Shown here piece after piece: positions 1-7,833 of a DNA stretch of 64,000 nucleotides; the stretch's first letter is position 1; every line of letters begins with the position of its first letter. Source of the DNA: Roseateles_E cavernae. Lineage in GTDB: Bacteria; Pseudomonadota; Gammaproteobacteria; Burkholderiales; Burkholderiaceae_C. The stretch covers positions 1 through 64,000 of the forward strand of contig NZ_JBDPLH010000013.1 in assembly GCF_040187885.1 (NCBI RefSeq), in the 5' to 3' direction. A program made the position numbers and the translations under genes. The notes beneath the pieces are model-generated. The model was given only the letters and a program-made list of their open reading frames with translations, made no database searches and was not told where the DNA came from.

Positions 1-144
1 GCGAAGCCCTCGACTGTAGCACAGGTTTTTTGAGGCTTGCAAGTAGGGTGTCACAATTTTCTGTTGCGGTGTGCGCCGCAGGTGATGGCCGAGCGCCTGC
101 GGCAGGTCTTCCCCTGGCAGATGCCGGCACGGCGGGGCCATCAA

Positions 145-177
145 GAAAAAACCCGCAGGCCTTACGGGCTGCGGGCT
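145..177 (-). terminator. Rho-independent terminator after tctA
   Basis: Read on the minus strand, a GCCCGCAG arm pairs with CTGCGGGT and is followed directly by a run of T residues. It lies about 40 bases past the tctA stop codon and would end the tctBA transcript. The rest of 1-144 shows a GATGGCC/GGCCATC inverted repeat but nothing I can name. Confidence 0.8.
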
Positions 178-216
178 CCAGATCACGAACGGCCGCATCG
201 CGGCGTCAGCCCATCA

Positions 217-1728
217 TCAGTCTTCTTCCTTGAACGCCTCTTCGCGCTTGTTCTTGATCGACGGCAGCATCACCACCACCACCATCAAGGCCGCCGCGAT
301 CAGCAGACCGGCGGACAGCGGACGGGTCATGAAGGTCGTCCAGTCACCGCGCGACAGCAGCAGTGCGCGGCGCAGGTTCTCTTCCATCATCGGGCCGAGG
401 ATGAAACCCAACAGCAGCGGCGCGGGCTCACAGCTGAGCTTGTAGAACAGATAGCCAATCACCGCGAAGATGGCCGTCATATAGACATCGAAGCTGTTGT
501 TGTTCAGCGTGTAGCTGCCGATGCAGCAGAAGGTCACGATGGCCGGGAACAGGAAACGGTAGGGCACGGTCAGCAGCTTGATCCAAATGCCGATCAGCGG
601 CAGGTTCAGGATCACCAGCATCAGGTTGCCGATCCACATCGACGCGATCAGGCCCCAGAACAGCTCGGGGTTGCTGGTCATCACCTGCGGACCGGGCTGG
701 ATGCCCTTGATCGTCATCGCTCCCACCATCAGCGCCATCACCGCATTGGGCGGAATGCCCAGGGTCAGCATCGGGATGAAGGAGGTCTGCGCGCCAGCGT
801 TGTTGGCAGCCTCGGGGCCGGCCACGCCCTGGATCGCACCCTGGCCGAAAGGCACGCTGGGGTTTTTGACGATCTTCTTCTCCAGCGTGTAAGCCGCAAA
901 CGAGGACAACAAGGCGCCGCCGCCCGGCAGCACGCCCAGGATAGAACCCAGCGTCGTGCCGCGCAGCACCGAGGGCCAGGCATCGTGGAAGTCCTGCTTG
1001 GTCGGCCACAAGCCCTTCACATGCTTGGTAAACACCTCGCGGTGCTCGGCCGGCTTGCCCAGATTGGCGATGATTTCGCCAAAGCCGAACACGCCCATCG
1101 CGATCACGACGAAGTTGATGCCGTCGGTCAGCTCGGGGATGTCAAAGGAGTAGCGCGGCGCGCCGGAGATCACATCGGTGTTGATCTGGCCCAGCAGCAG
1201 GCCCAGCACAATCATCGCGATGGCCTTCAGCAGCGAACCTGAGGCCAGCACCACGGCACCGATCAGGCCCAGCACCATCAGCGAGAAATACTCGGCCGGG
1301 CCGAATTTGAAGGCCAGTTCGGTCAGCGGCGGCGCGAAGGCCGCGATCACGATGGTGCCGACGCAGCCGGCAAAGAATGACCCCAGGCCGGCGGCAGCCA
1401 AAGCCGCCCCGGCTCGGCCTTTGCGCGCCATCTGGTAGCCGTCGATCGCGGTCACCACCGAGCTGGATTCGCCGGGCACATTGATCAGGATGGCGGTTGT
1501 CGAGCCCCCGTACTGGGCGCCGTAGTAGATGCCGGCCAGCATGATCAGCGCGGGCGTGGCATCCAGCGCGTAGATCGAGGGCAGCAGCATCGCGATGGTG
1601 GCCACCGGGCCGAGGCCGGGCAACACGCCGATCAGGGTGCCCAGCAGGGCCCCACCGAAAGCGTAGGCCAGATTCGTCAGCGTCAGTGCGGTACTGAAAC
1701 CGAGCGCAAGATTGTTCAGCAAGTCCAT
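217..1728 (-). CDS. tctA: Tripartite tricarboxylate transporter large permease TctA
   Basis: The 503-residue product is the large multi-span inner-membrane subunit of a tripartite tricarboxylate transporter (TTT), which imports carboxylates with a periplasmic binding protein and the small TctB subunit. The N-terminal third carries the TctA-type glycine-rich segment GVLPGLGPVATIA (about residues 34-46) and a second glycine-rich stretch around residue 260 (GVLPGGGALL). About eleven or twelve hydrophobic segments and the usual length of about 500 residues fit the family. It follows tctB with a 10-base gap, so the two form one operon. No tctC binding-protein gene lies beside them; the nearest Bug/TctC homologue in the window is at 44486-45448. 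The substrate cannot be read from the sequence. Confidence 0.93.
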   Translation of the reverse strand: MDLLNNLALGFSTALTLTNLAYAFGGALLGTLIGVLPGLGPVATIAMLLPSIYALDATPALIMLAGIYYGAQYGGSTTAILINVPGESSSVVTAIDGYQMARKGRAGAALAAAGLGSFFAGCVGTIVIAAFAPPLTELAFKFGPAEYFSLMVLGLIGAVVLASGSLLKAIAMIVLGLLLGQINTDVISGAPRYSFDIPELTDGINFVVIAMGVFGFGEIIANLGKPAEHREVFTKHVKGLWPTKQDFHDAWPSVLRGTTLGSILGVLPGGGALLSSFAAYTLEKKIVKNPSVPFGQGAIQGVAGPEAANNAGAQTSFIPMLTLGIPPNAVMALMVGAMTIKGIQPGPQVMTSNPELFWGLIASMWIGNLMLVILNLPLIGIWIKLLTVPYRFLFPAIVTFCCIGSYTLNNNSFDVYMTAIFAVIGYLFYKLSCEPAPLLLGFILGPMMEENLRRALLLSRGDWTTFMTRPLSAGLLIAAALMVVVVMLPSIKNKREEAFKEED

Positions 1729-1738
1729 GCGCTACTCC

Positions 1739-2203
1739 TCAGCCGCCGAAAATAGTGGGCCAGACCGGCAGAACCAGGCTCAGACCCCACACAAAGATGA
1801 ACCAGCTGCCCACGGTCAGCACCACCGCGCTGAGCAGGGCGCCGCGCCAGCGGAACTCGTCGCCGGCCATGGCCGAGAACACGATCAGCACAGGCAGCGT
1901 GATCGCCACACCCAGGCGCGGCAGCATCACGCCGAACAGCACCACGGACGCTACGATGATCAGCAGCGGCTTCCAGGCCACGCCGCCAATCGGGTCGCCG
2001 CCCTCGGACTCGATCGTCAGCGCCTTGAACAGCACCGCGCCGCCCAGGATGGCCAGCAGAATGCCGAGGCCGAAGGGGAAGTAACCAGGGCCGGGACGTG
2101 CGGAAGATCCAAAACTGTATTCGGTCGCGCCCCAGGCAAAGCCTATGCCGACGACGAGGAACATCAGTCCGGACCAGAAGTCTTTTTGACTCTTGATCTT
2201 CAT
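1739..2203 (-). CDS. tctB: Tripartite tricarboxylate transporter small permease TctB
   Basis: This 154-residue protein has four hydrophobic segments, matching the four-span TctB subunit of TTT carboxylate importers. A basic N-terminus (MKIKSQKDFWSGLMF) leads into the first membrane span, as is usual for the family. Its position directly upstream of tctA supports the call more strongly than any single motif, because TctB proteins diverge widely. The 164-base region upstream, shared with the end of the GspE-like gene, should hold the promoter; it contains a 12-base perfect palindrome at 2328-2339. Confidence 0.88.
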   Translation of the reverse strand: MKIKSQKDFWSGLMFLVVGIGFAWGATEYSFGSSARPGPGYFPFGLGILLAILGGAVLFKALTIESEGGDPIGGVAWKPLLIIVASVVLFGVMLPRLGVAITLPVLIVFSAMAGDEFRWRGALLSAVVLTVGSWFIFVWGLSLVLPVWPTIFGG

Positions 2204-2327
2204 TGCAGACCTACTCTCAAGCTTGTTAGACCGGCTGCATTCTAGGCAGGGCTATCCAGGCTCTGCTGTGTGGTTTCCACGTAAACACCGGCCGGGCGTC
2301 GCACTCGCGACAAGCCTCTCGCGGGTA

Positions 2328-2339
2328 TCTACCGGTAGA
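2328..2339. promoter_or_regulatory. 12-base palindrome upstream of tctBA, possible operator
   Basis: TCTACCGGTAGA is a perfect palindrome in the 164-base non-coding stretch between the GspE-like gene and tctB. Position alone suggests an operator for tctBA. No regulator gene is adjacent and no second copy was noticed, so this is weak. Confidence 0.25.
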
Positions 2340-2367
2340 CCTGCGGCCGAAGCCAGATGCGCAGGGC

Positions 2368-4158
2368 TCAGGTCTCCCACTGCGGCGTGCTGCGTAGCAC
2401 CTCTTCGAGCGTCGTCATGCCCTCCGCCACCTTCATCGCACCGGCCAGTCGCAGCGGGCGCAGGCCCTCCTGCATGGCCTGGCGGCGCAGCGCCGAGATG
2501 TCCGGGCTGGGGTGCAAGGTCGCCTTGACCGCCTCGCTGACGGTCAGCAGCTCATACAGACCGGCACGGCCGCGATAGCCGGTATTGCGGCAATCGAGGC
2601 AGCCCACCGGCTTGTAGGGCTTGACGCCACCGTTCATGCGCCAGGGCTTGAGCATCTCGTTCAAGGTGTCGCGCGTCACCGCCGGATCGGGCACCTTGCA
2701 GTGGTCGCACAGGGTGCGCACCAGGCGCTGCGCCAGCACGCCGATCACGGTGGCGCTGATCAGATAGGGCGGCACGCCCAGATCGGTCAGGCGAGTGATC
2801 GCCGAAGCCGCATCATTGGTATGCAAGGTCGAGAACACCAGATGGCCGGTCAGCGCCGCCTGGATGGCCATTTCGGCAGTCTCCAGATCGCGGATCTCAC
2901 CGACCATGATGATGTCGGGATCCTGCCGCATCAGCGCCCGCAGGCCTTCGGCAAAGCCGAGATCCAACGCCGCCTGCACCTGGGTCTGGTTGAAGGCTGG
3001 CTCGATCATCTCGATCGGGTCCTCGATCGAGCAGACATTGACCTCGTCGGTGGCCAGGCGCTTGAGCGTCGAGTACAGCGTTGTGGTCTTGCCGCTACCG
3101 GTCGGGCCGGTCACCAGGATGATGCCGTGCGGCTGGGCCACCAGCTTGTTCCAGCGCTCGGCATCGTGACCGGAGAAGCCCAGCTGATTGAGTTCCTTGA
3201 CCGCGTTGTCGGGGTCGAAGATGCGCATCACCATCTTCTCGCCAAAAGCTGTGGGCAGGGTCGACAGGCGCATTTCCACCTCGTCGCCGGCCGGGTTGCG
3301 GGTCTTGATGCGGCCGTCCAGCGGGCGGCGGCGCTCCACCACATCCATGCGCCCCAGCAGCTTGATGCGCGAGGTCATCGCGCTCATCACCGAGGGCGGC
3401 AGCTGATAGACCGTGTGCAGCACGCCGTCGATGCGGAAACGGATCACGCCCATATCGCGGCGCGGCTCCAGATGGATATCGCTGGCACGCTGGTCAAAGG
3501 CGTACTGCCACAGCCAATCGACCACCTGGACCACACCCTGGTCGTTGGCATCGAGCTGCTTGGTGTTCTTGCCCAGCTCCACCAGCTGCTCGAAGCTGGC
3601 AATCTGGGTCACCTCGCCGGCCTTGGCCGCATTGCGCACCGAACGGGCCAAGGTAAAGAACTCGGTCGTGAAGCGCGCAATTTCCAGCGGGTTGGCGACC
3701 ACCAGCTTGATGGACTTGCGGGTGTGCGATTCGATCTGCGCCATCCAGCCGGTATCGAAGGGCTCCGAGGTGGCGATGGTGACTTCGGTCAGCCCGACCG
3801 ACACCGGCAGGCAGCGCTTGGCCTCGGCATAGCCCACCGACATGATGTCGGAGACCCGGCCCACATCGACCTTCAGCGGATCGATGCGCAGATAAGGCAG
3901 CTTGACCCGCGTGGCCAGCCACTCGGTCAGCTGATCCAGGTCCAGCGTCTTGCCATTGGCGCTGCGGGTCAGGCCGGCATGGCCGAGACGCACCAGCGGA
4001 TGCAGCGAGCTGTCACCGGCCGCGAAACGCGCCTCGGTGCGCTGCACCTGCTCGGCGTCGATCAGCTCATCCTCCAGCATCCAGCGCAGCAGGGTGCGCC
4101 ATTCGAGGCGGCCCTCGGTCTTGTCCTTGGGCGCGGAAGTCTTGGGCTTGACGCTCAT
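2368..4158 (-). CDS. GspE/PulE/PilB-family secretion or pilus assembly ATPase
   Basis: The 596-residue product is a type II secretion/type IV pilus family ATPase, a cytoplasmic hexameric motor. An N-terminal T2SSE_N-like domain comes first, then a Walker A motif (GPTGSGKTTT, about residue 348), a Walker B region with the family's DPDIIMVGEIRD signature (about residue 410) and a C-terminal four-cysteine zinc module made of two CxxC pairs (about residues 486 and 521). The ATG at 4158 was chosen because it overlaps the stop of the upstream gene as ATGA and matches the family's length. No other secretion or pilus genes are nearby, so whether it serves secretion or pili is unknown. The chain of overlapping stops and starts back to the tatD-like gene implies coupled translation. 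Confidence 0.85.
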   Translation of the reverse strand: MSVKPKTSAPKDKTEGRLEWRTLLRWMLEDELIDAEQVQRTEARFAAGDSSLHPLVRLGHAGLTRSANGKTLDLDQLTEWLATRVKLPYLRIDPLKVDVGRVSDIMSVGYAEAKRCLPVSVGLTEVTIATSEPFDTGWMAQIESHTRKSIKLVVANPLEIARFTTEFFTLARSVRNAAKAGEVTQIASFEQLVELGKNTKQLDANDQGVVQVVDWLWQYAFDQRASDIHLEPRRDMGVIRFRIDGVLHTVYQLPPSVMSAMTSRIKLLGRMDVVERRRPLDGRIKTRNPAGDEVEMRLSTLPTAFGEKMVMRIFDPDNAVKELNQLGFSGHDAERWNKLVAQPHGIILVTGPTGSGKTTTLYSTLKRLATDEVNVCSIEDPIEMIEPAFNQTQVQAALDLGFAEGLRALMRQDPDIIMVGEIRDLETAEMAIQAALTGHLVFSTLHTNDAASAITRLTDLGVPPYLISATVIGVLAQRLVRTLCDHCKVPDPAVTRDTLNEMLKPWRMNGGVKPYKPVGCLDCRNTGYRGRAGLYELLTVSEAVKATLHPSPDISALRRQAMQEGLRPLRLAGAMKVAEGMTTLEEVLRSTPQWET

Positions 4159-4958
4159 GTCTGGGGCTCGGCACGCAGCTGGTTGATGATGGACAGCGGC
4201 AGCGGCCGCACCAGGCGCAGCCATTTGCGCGCAGGCAGCTCATACCGCGACTCGATAGTAGCCGCGCGGCGCTCCAGCTCCTCGCGGTCCGGCACCTGCA
4301 CGCCACGTGCCGCCACCACCACGGTATTGCCCTCCTTGGTGGGCGCCAGGCTCCAGACCTGGTCGCTGCCGAACACGCTGGCGATGCGGGCGGCGCTGCG
4401 GGCAAAGCTGGCATCGCGGCCGAACAGATTGACCGTCATCAGCCCGCCCTCGGCCAGCACCTGGCGGCAGTTGGCATAGAAGAGCTCGTCATCGAGCACC
4501 GGCGAGGCCGCGTCGTGGTCGTAGAGATCGACATTCAGCACCGCCGCCGTCTGCCAATGCGCGGCGTCAGCGACCCAGGTCGCCGCGTCCTGGTTCTGCA
4601 CCGTCAGCCTGGCCTCGTCCTCGGGCAGATGGAACCAGGCGCGGCAAGCCGCGATCACGGTCGGATTGATTTCCACCGCCGTCGTGTGGGGCATGCGCAA
4701 GACCTTGTGGCAAAAGCGCGTGATCGCGGCCGCCCCCAGTCCCAGCTGCACCGCCCTGCCCTCGCGCAAGGTCTCGCTGTCACGCCACAGCATCCAGGCC
4801 ATCATGCGCTGCACATACTCCAGCTCCAGCTGCTGGGGCTTGCGAATGCGCATCGCCCCCTGCACCCAGATCGAGTCCAGGTGCAGAAAGCGCACGCCGT
4901 CGTACTCGCTCAGCGTGGCCGGGATCCAATCAGTTTTCTTTGCCTTGTTCTTGCTCAT
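4155..4958 (-). CDS. Spermidine synthase-like SAM-binding protein
   Basis: The 267-residue product has a Rossmann-type methyltransferase/aminopropyltransferase fold: a GLG turn at residues 73-75, an acidic residue ending the next strand (E96 in AVEINP) and a later VDLYDHD segment. Annotation pipelines usually call such proteins spermidine synthase, but true SpeE enzymes also need a well-defined polyamine pocket that I cannot trace here, so polyamine synthesis is only a family-level guess. Start and stop overlap both neighbours by four bases (ATGA), placing it inside a coupled chain between the DNA glycosylase and the GspE-like ATPase. Orphan speE-like genes of this kind are common in Burkholderiales. 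Confidence 0.75.
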   Translation of the reverse strand: MSKNKAKKTDWIPATLSEYDGVRFLHLDSIWVQGAMRIRKPQQLELEYVQRMMAWMLWRDSETLREGRAVQLGLGAAAITRFCHKVLRMPHTTAVEINPTVIAACRAWFHLPEDEARLTVQNQDAATWVADAAHWQTAAVLNVDLYDHDAASPVLDDELFYANCRQVLAEGGLMTVNLFGRDASFARSAARIASVFGSDQVWSLAPTKEGNTVVVAARGVQVPDREELERRAATIESRYELPARKWLRLVRPLPLSIINQLRAEPQT

Positions 4959-5461
4959 TCATCAAGTAGACCATGGCACGCGAACACCTCCCGCCAGGCG
5001 AGCAGCTTGCGCTCGAAAGACCACGAGGCATTGGCCGGGCTGGTCGACGGCAAGCGATAGGCGGGCAGGCCCAGCGCGCCGGTGATCTTGATGCTGCGCG
5101 CCGACTCGCCGCCGTTGTGCGCCACCGCCTGCAAGGCCGGCATGCGCGCCACCAGGCCCGCCAGATCATTGGGCTGCGCGGCGCGAATCGCGCTGTCCAG
5201 GCTGCCCTCGCGCTCGCAGGCCGCATAGACATCCCAGATCGCCAGTCCGCGCGCCGTCGCTTCCGCGACGCGCTGCGCGTAGGCCAAAGCGCGCAGATCC
5301 AGCCCCCACAGCGCCGACAAGATGGGCCAGAAGTGGTTGCGCGGATGGCCGTAGTACTGCTGGGCCTGCAGCGACGCGACACCGGGGAAACTACCCAACA
5401 CCAGCAGCCGTGCCCGCGGCGACCAGACCGGGGCCAGGCCCTGCAGCAGCGCCTCGTTCAC
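4955..5461 (-). CDS. DNA-deoxyinosine glycosylase (uracil-DNA glycosylase superfamily, family 6 type)
   Basis: The 168-residue product matches the small hypoxanthine-DNA glycosylase branch of the UDG superfamily, which excises deaminated adenine (and sometimes uracil) from DNA. Visible motifs are GSFPG (residues 23-27), YYGHPRNHFWP (about 36-46, Asn42 in the position typical of this branch) and a C-terminal STSPANA loop (about 139-145). The start is GTG at 5461, overlapping the upstream tatD-like stop as GTGA; the downstream gene starts inside its stop as ATGA. A DNA-repair role fits beside a TatD-family nuclease. Family 6 membership is by motif recall, so another UDG subfamily remains possible. 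Confidence 0.85.
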   Translation of the reverse strand: MNEALLQGLAPVWSPRARLLVLGSFPGVASLQAQQYYGHPRNHFWPILSALWGLDLRALAYAQRVAEATARGLAIWDVYAACEREGSLDSAIRAAQPNDLAGLVARMPALQAVAHNGGESARSIKITGALGLPAYRLPSTSPANASWSFERKLLAWREVFACHGLLDE

Positions 5462-6264
5462 GGCAGCCGCGGCAAGGCCGCGCGCACATTGGCGCTGGTG
5501 ATGGCGGCGGTCTGCTCCAGCGTCCAGCCGCGCAGCGCCGCCAGGCTCTCGGCAATGCGGGGCAACTCGGCCGGCTCGTTGCGCGCGCTGGCAAGCCCGG
5601 CGGCGCGCTCCTCGGCCGTCCTGTAGAGCCAGTGCGGCGGGATATCGGGCGCATCCGTCTCGAGCACCAGGGCCGACTCGGGCAGCTGAGCCGCCAGGCG
5701 ACGGATCTGCAGCGAGCGATCAAAGGTCAGCGTACCGCCGAAACCCAGCCTGAAGCCCAGCTCGACAAAGCTCTGCGCCTGCTGCGCGCTGCCGTTGAAC
5801 GCATGGGCGATGCCCCCCGGCACCGCGATGCGGCGCAGGCCGCGCAGCAGCTGATCGGCGCTCTTGCGCACATGCAGGATCACCGGCAGCGCGAAGCGCC
5901 TGGCCAGTTTCAGCTGCTCGGTATAGAAGAAGTCCTGCCGCGCCACGTCGAGACCCGGCACAAAGAAGTCCAGGCCGATCTCGCCGATCGCCACCAGGCG
6001 TGGATCATCGCGATGCTGCTCCAGCAAGGCCTCCAGCAGGGCCAGGTCTTGCTCCTGGGCGCGCATCACATACAGCGGATGGATGCCCAGCGCATAGGCA
6101 TAGCCATGCGCATGGGCCAGTTCGCGCGCCGCCTCGAAATCGAAGGCCCCCACCGCCGGGATCACGATCTGATCGACGCCGGCCGCCCGGGCTCGCGCCA
6201 CCACCGCCTCGCGGTCCGCGTCGAACTCCGGCGCGTCCAGGTGGCAGTGGCTGTCTATCCACAT
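5458..6264 (-). CDS. TatD-family metal-dependent hydrolase (putative DNase)
   Basis: The 268-residue product has the complete TatD metal site: HxH near the N-terminus (His6 and His8 in DSHCHLD), Glu95 in GEIGLD, His131 in LHVRK, His154 in AHAFNGS and Asp204 in ETDAPD. TatD enzymes are TIM-barrel hydrolases acting as 3'-5' exonucleases on DNA or RNA, with proposed repair or quality-control roles. Length is standard. It is the first gene of the overlapping chain tatD-like, glycosylase, speE-like, gspE-like, and lies only 6 bases after the purU stop, so it may be read from a promoter further upstream. Which of the paralogues TatD, YcfH or YjjV it corresponds to is not decided. Confidence 0.9.
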   Translation of the reverse strand: MWIDSHCHLDAPEFDADREAVVARARAAGVDQIVIPAVGAFDFEAARELAHAHGYAYALGIHPLYVMRAQEQDLALLEALLEQHRDDPRLVAIGEIGLDFFVPGLDVARQDFFYTEQLKLARRFALPVILHVRKSADQLLRGLRRIAVPGGIAHAFNGSAQQAQSFVELGFRLGFGGTLTFDRSLQIRRLAAQLPESALVLETDAPDIPPHWLYRTAEERAAGLASARNEPAELPRIAESLAALRGWTLEQTAAITSANVRAALPRLP

Positions 6265-6270
6265 CGCCGG

Positions 6271-7131
6271 CTAGCGGAAGACGACGGTCCGGTTGCCGTT
6301 CATCAGCACCCGGTGTTCGGCGTGCCACTGGATCGCGCGCGCCAGGGTCACGCACTCGACGTCGCGGCCCATCGCCACCAGCTGCTCGGGCGGCAGGCTG
6401 TGGTCGATGCGGGCCACCTCCTGCTCGATGATCGGGCCCTCGTCCAGGTCCGAGGTCACATAGTGCGCGGTGGCACCGATCAGCTTGACGCCGCGCTCAT
6501 AGGCCTGGTGATAGGGCTTGGCACCCTTGAAGCTGGGCAGAAAGCTGTGGTGGATATTGATCGCCCGGCCGCTGAGGTACTGGCACAACTCGGGGCTGAG
6601 GATCTGCATATAGCGGGCCAGCACGACCAGATCGATCTGGTTGTCCTCGACGACCTCACGGATCTTGCGTTCCTGGGCCGCCTTCTGCTCCTCGCTGGCG
6701 TTCAGCAGCGGGAAATGATGGAAGGGAATATTGTGCGAAGCGGCCAGCTGGTAGAAGTCGCGATGGTTCGAGACGATGGCCGGGATCTCGATCGGCAGAT
6801 GGCCGGTCTGGACACGGAACAGCAGGTCGTTCAGGCAATGGCCCAGCTTAGAGACCAGCAGCAGCACCCGGGTCTTGGCCGCGCGCGCCACCAGCTCCCA
6901 GTCCATCTGCAGGCGCTGCGCCAGCGGCTCGAAAGCCGCGCGCATCGCCCCCACCTCGCCGGGCGCTTCGAACTCGATGCGCATGAAGAAGCGGCGGTGA
7001 TCGGCATCGCCATGCTGGGCCGAGGTCAGGATGTTGCCGCCCTGCTCCAGCAGATAGCCGGTCACGGCATGGACGATGCCGGACTGATCGGGGCAGCTGA
7101 GTTTGAGGATGAAGCGCGAGGTCGTGGTCAT
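6271..7131 (-). CDS. purU: Formyltetrahydrofolate deformylase
   Basis: The 286-residue enzyme hydrolyses 10-formyltetrahydrofolate to formate and tetrahydrofolate, balancing one-carbon pools and supplying formate for purine synthesis. An N-terminal ACT domain (about residues 6-85, starting FILKLSCPDQSGIV) is followed by a formyltransferase-fold domain. The catalytic Asn-His pair is visible in INIHHSFLPSFKGA (about residue 189) and the catalytic Asp in TSDLDEGPI (about residue 228). Length and domain order match PurU rather than PurN, which lacks the ACT domain. It sits alone between lolD and the tatD-like gene on the same strand. Confidence 0.95.
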   Translation of the reverse strand: MTTTSRFILKLSCPDQSGIVHAVTGYLLEQGGNILTSAQHGDADHRRFFMRIEFEAPGEVGAMRAAFEPLAQRLQMDWELVARAAKTRVLLLVSKLGHCLNDLLFRVQTGHLPIEIPAIVSNHRDFYQLAASHNIPFHHFPLLNASEEQKAAQERKIREVVEDNQIDLVVLARYMQILSPELCQYLSGRAINIHHSFLPSFKGAKPYHQAYERGVKLIGATAHYVTSDLDEGPIIEQEVARIDHSLPPEQLVAMGRDVECVTLARAIQWHAEHRVLMNGNRTVVFR

Positions 7132-7158
7132 ATGGCAGTCTTTACGGGGCCCGAGATC

Positions 7159-7833
7159 CTACTGCAGCTCGCCGCCGACCAGACTCAGCCGGGCTTCGCA
7201 CTGCGCGGCCAGACCCTGGTCATGGGTCACCAGCACAAAGGCCGTGCCCTGCTCGCGGGCCGTCTGAAGCATCAGTTCAAACACCGCCTGGGCCGTGCCG
7301 CGGTCCAGATTGCCGGTCGGCTCATCGGCCAGCACACAGGCCGGCTTGGTCACCAAGGCCCGGGCGATCGCGACACGCTGGCGCTCGCCGCCCGAGAGCT
7401 CGCCGGGCCGGTGCTTGACCCGTGCACCCAGCCCCACCTTGGCCAGCATCTCGGCCGCCGTCGCGCGCGCGGCCTCGACCGGCATGCGCCGTATCCGCAG
7501 GGGCATGGCCACATTGTCCAGCGCACTGAACTCGGGCAGCAGATGATGGAACTGATAGACGAAACCCAGATGCTGGTTGCGCCACTGGCCCTTGGCGGGT
7601 TCGCCCAGCCGTGCCAGGTCTTGCCCCATCAGCGTGACCGTGCCGCTGCTCGGCTTGTCCAGCCCACCCAGCAGATGCAACAAGGTCGACTTGCCCGAAC
7701 CCGAGGCGCCGACAACGGCCAGGGTCTGGCCGCGTTTGACCAGGATGTCCACCCCGGACAGCACTTTCACATCCAGCCCGCCCTCGCGGAAACGCCGCTC
7801 CAGGCCCTGGCCTTTCAGAACAACATCACTCAT
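7159..7833 (-). CDS. lolD: Lipoprotein-releasing ABC transporter ATP-binding protein LolD
   Basis: The 224-residue ATPase powers release of outer-membrane lipoproteins from the inner membrane to LolA. It shows Walker A GASGSGKST (residues 42-50), the signature LSGGERQRVAIA (about residue 146) and Walker B VLADEPTGNLD (about residue 166). Its start lies inside the 3' end of the permease gene, overlapping by 8 bases, so the two subunits are translated together. The LolD assignment rather than another MacB/FtsE-type ATPase rests on the LolC/E-type partner. Confidence 0.93.
   Translation of the reverse strand: MSDVVLKGQGLERRFREGGLDVKVLSGVDILVKRGQTLAVVGASGSGKSTLLHLLGGLDKPSSGTVTLMGQDLARLGEPAKGQWRNQHLGFVYQFHHLLPEFSALDNVAMPLRIRRMPVEAARATAAEMLAKVGLGARVKHRPGELSGGERQRVAIARALVTKPACVLADEPTGNLDRGTAQAVFELMLQTAREQGTAFVLVTHDQGLAAQCEARLSLVGGELQ

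Noticed and set aside
265..288. His-tag-like run (CAC/CAT repeats) on the plus strand
   Set aside because: It is antisense to the valine-rich last membrane span of tctA, not a tag or vector sequence.
4155..4958. True spermidine synthase
   Set aside because: Fold-level match only; no polyamine genes adjoin it, so a polyamine role is not asserted.
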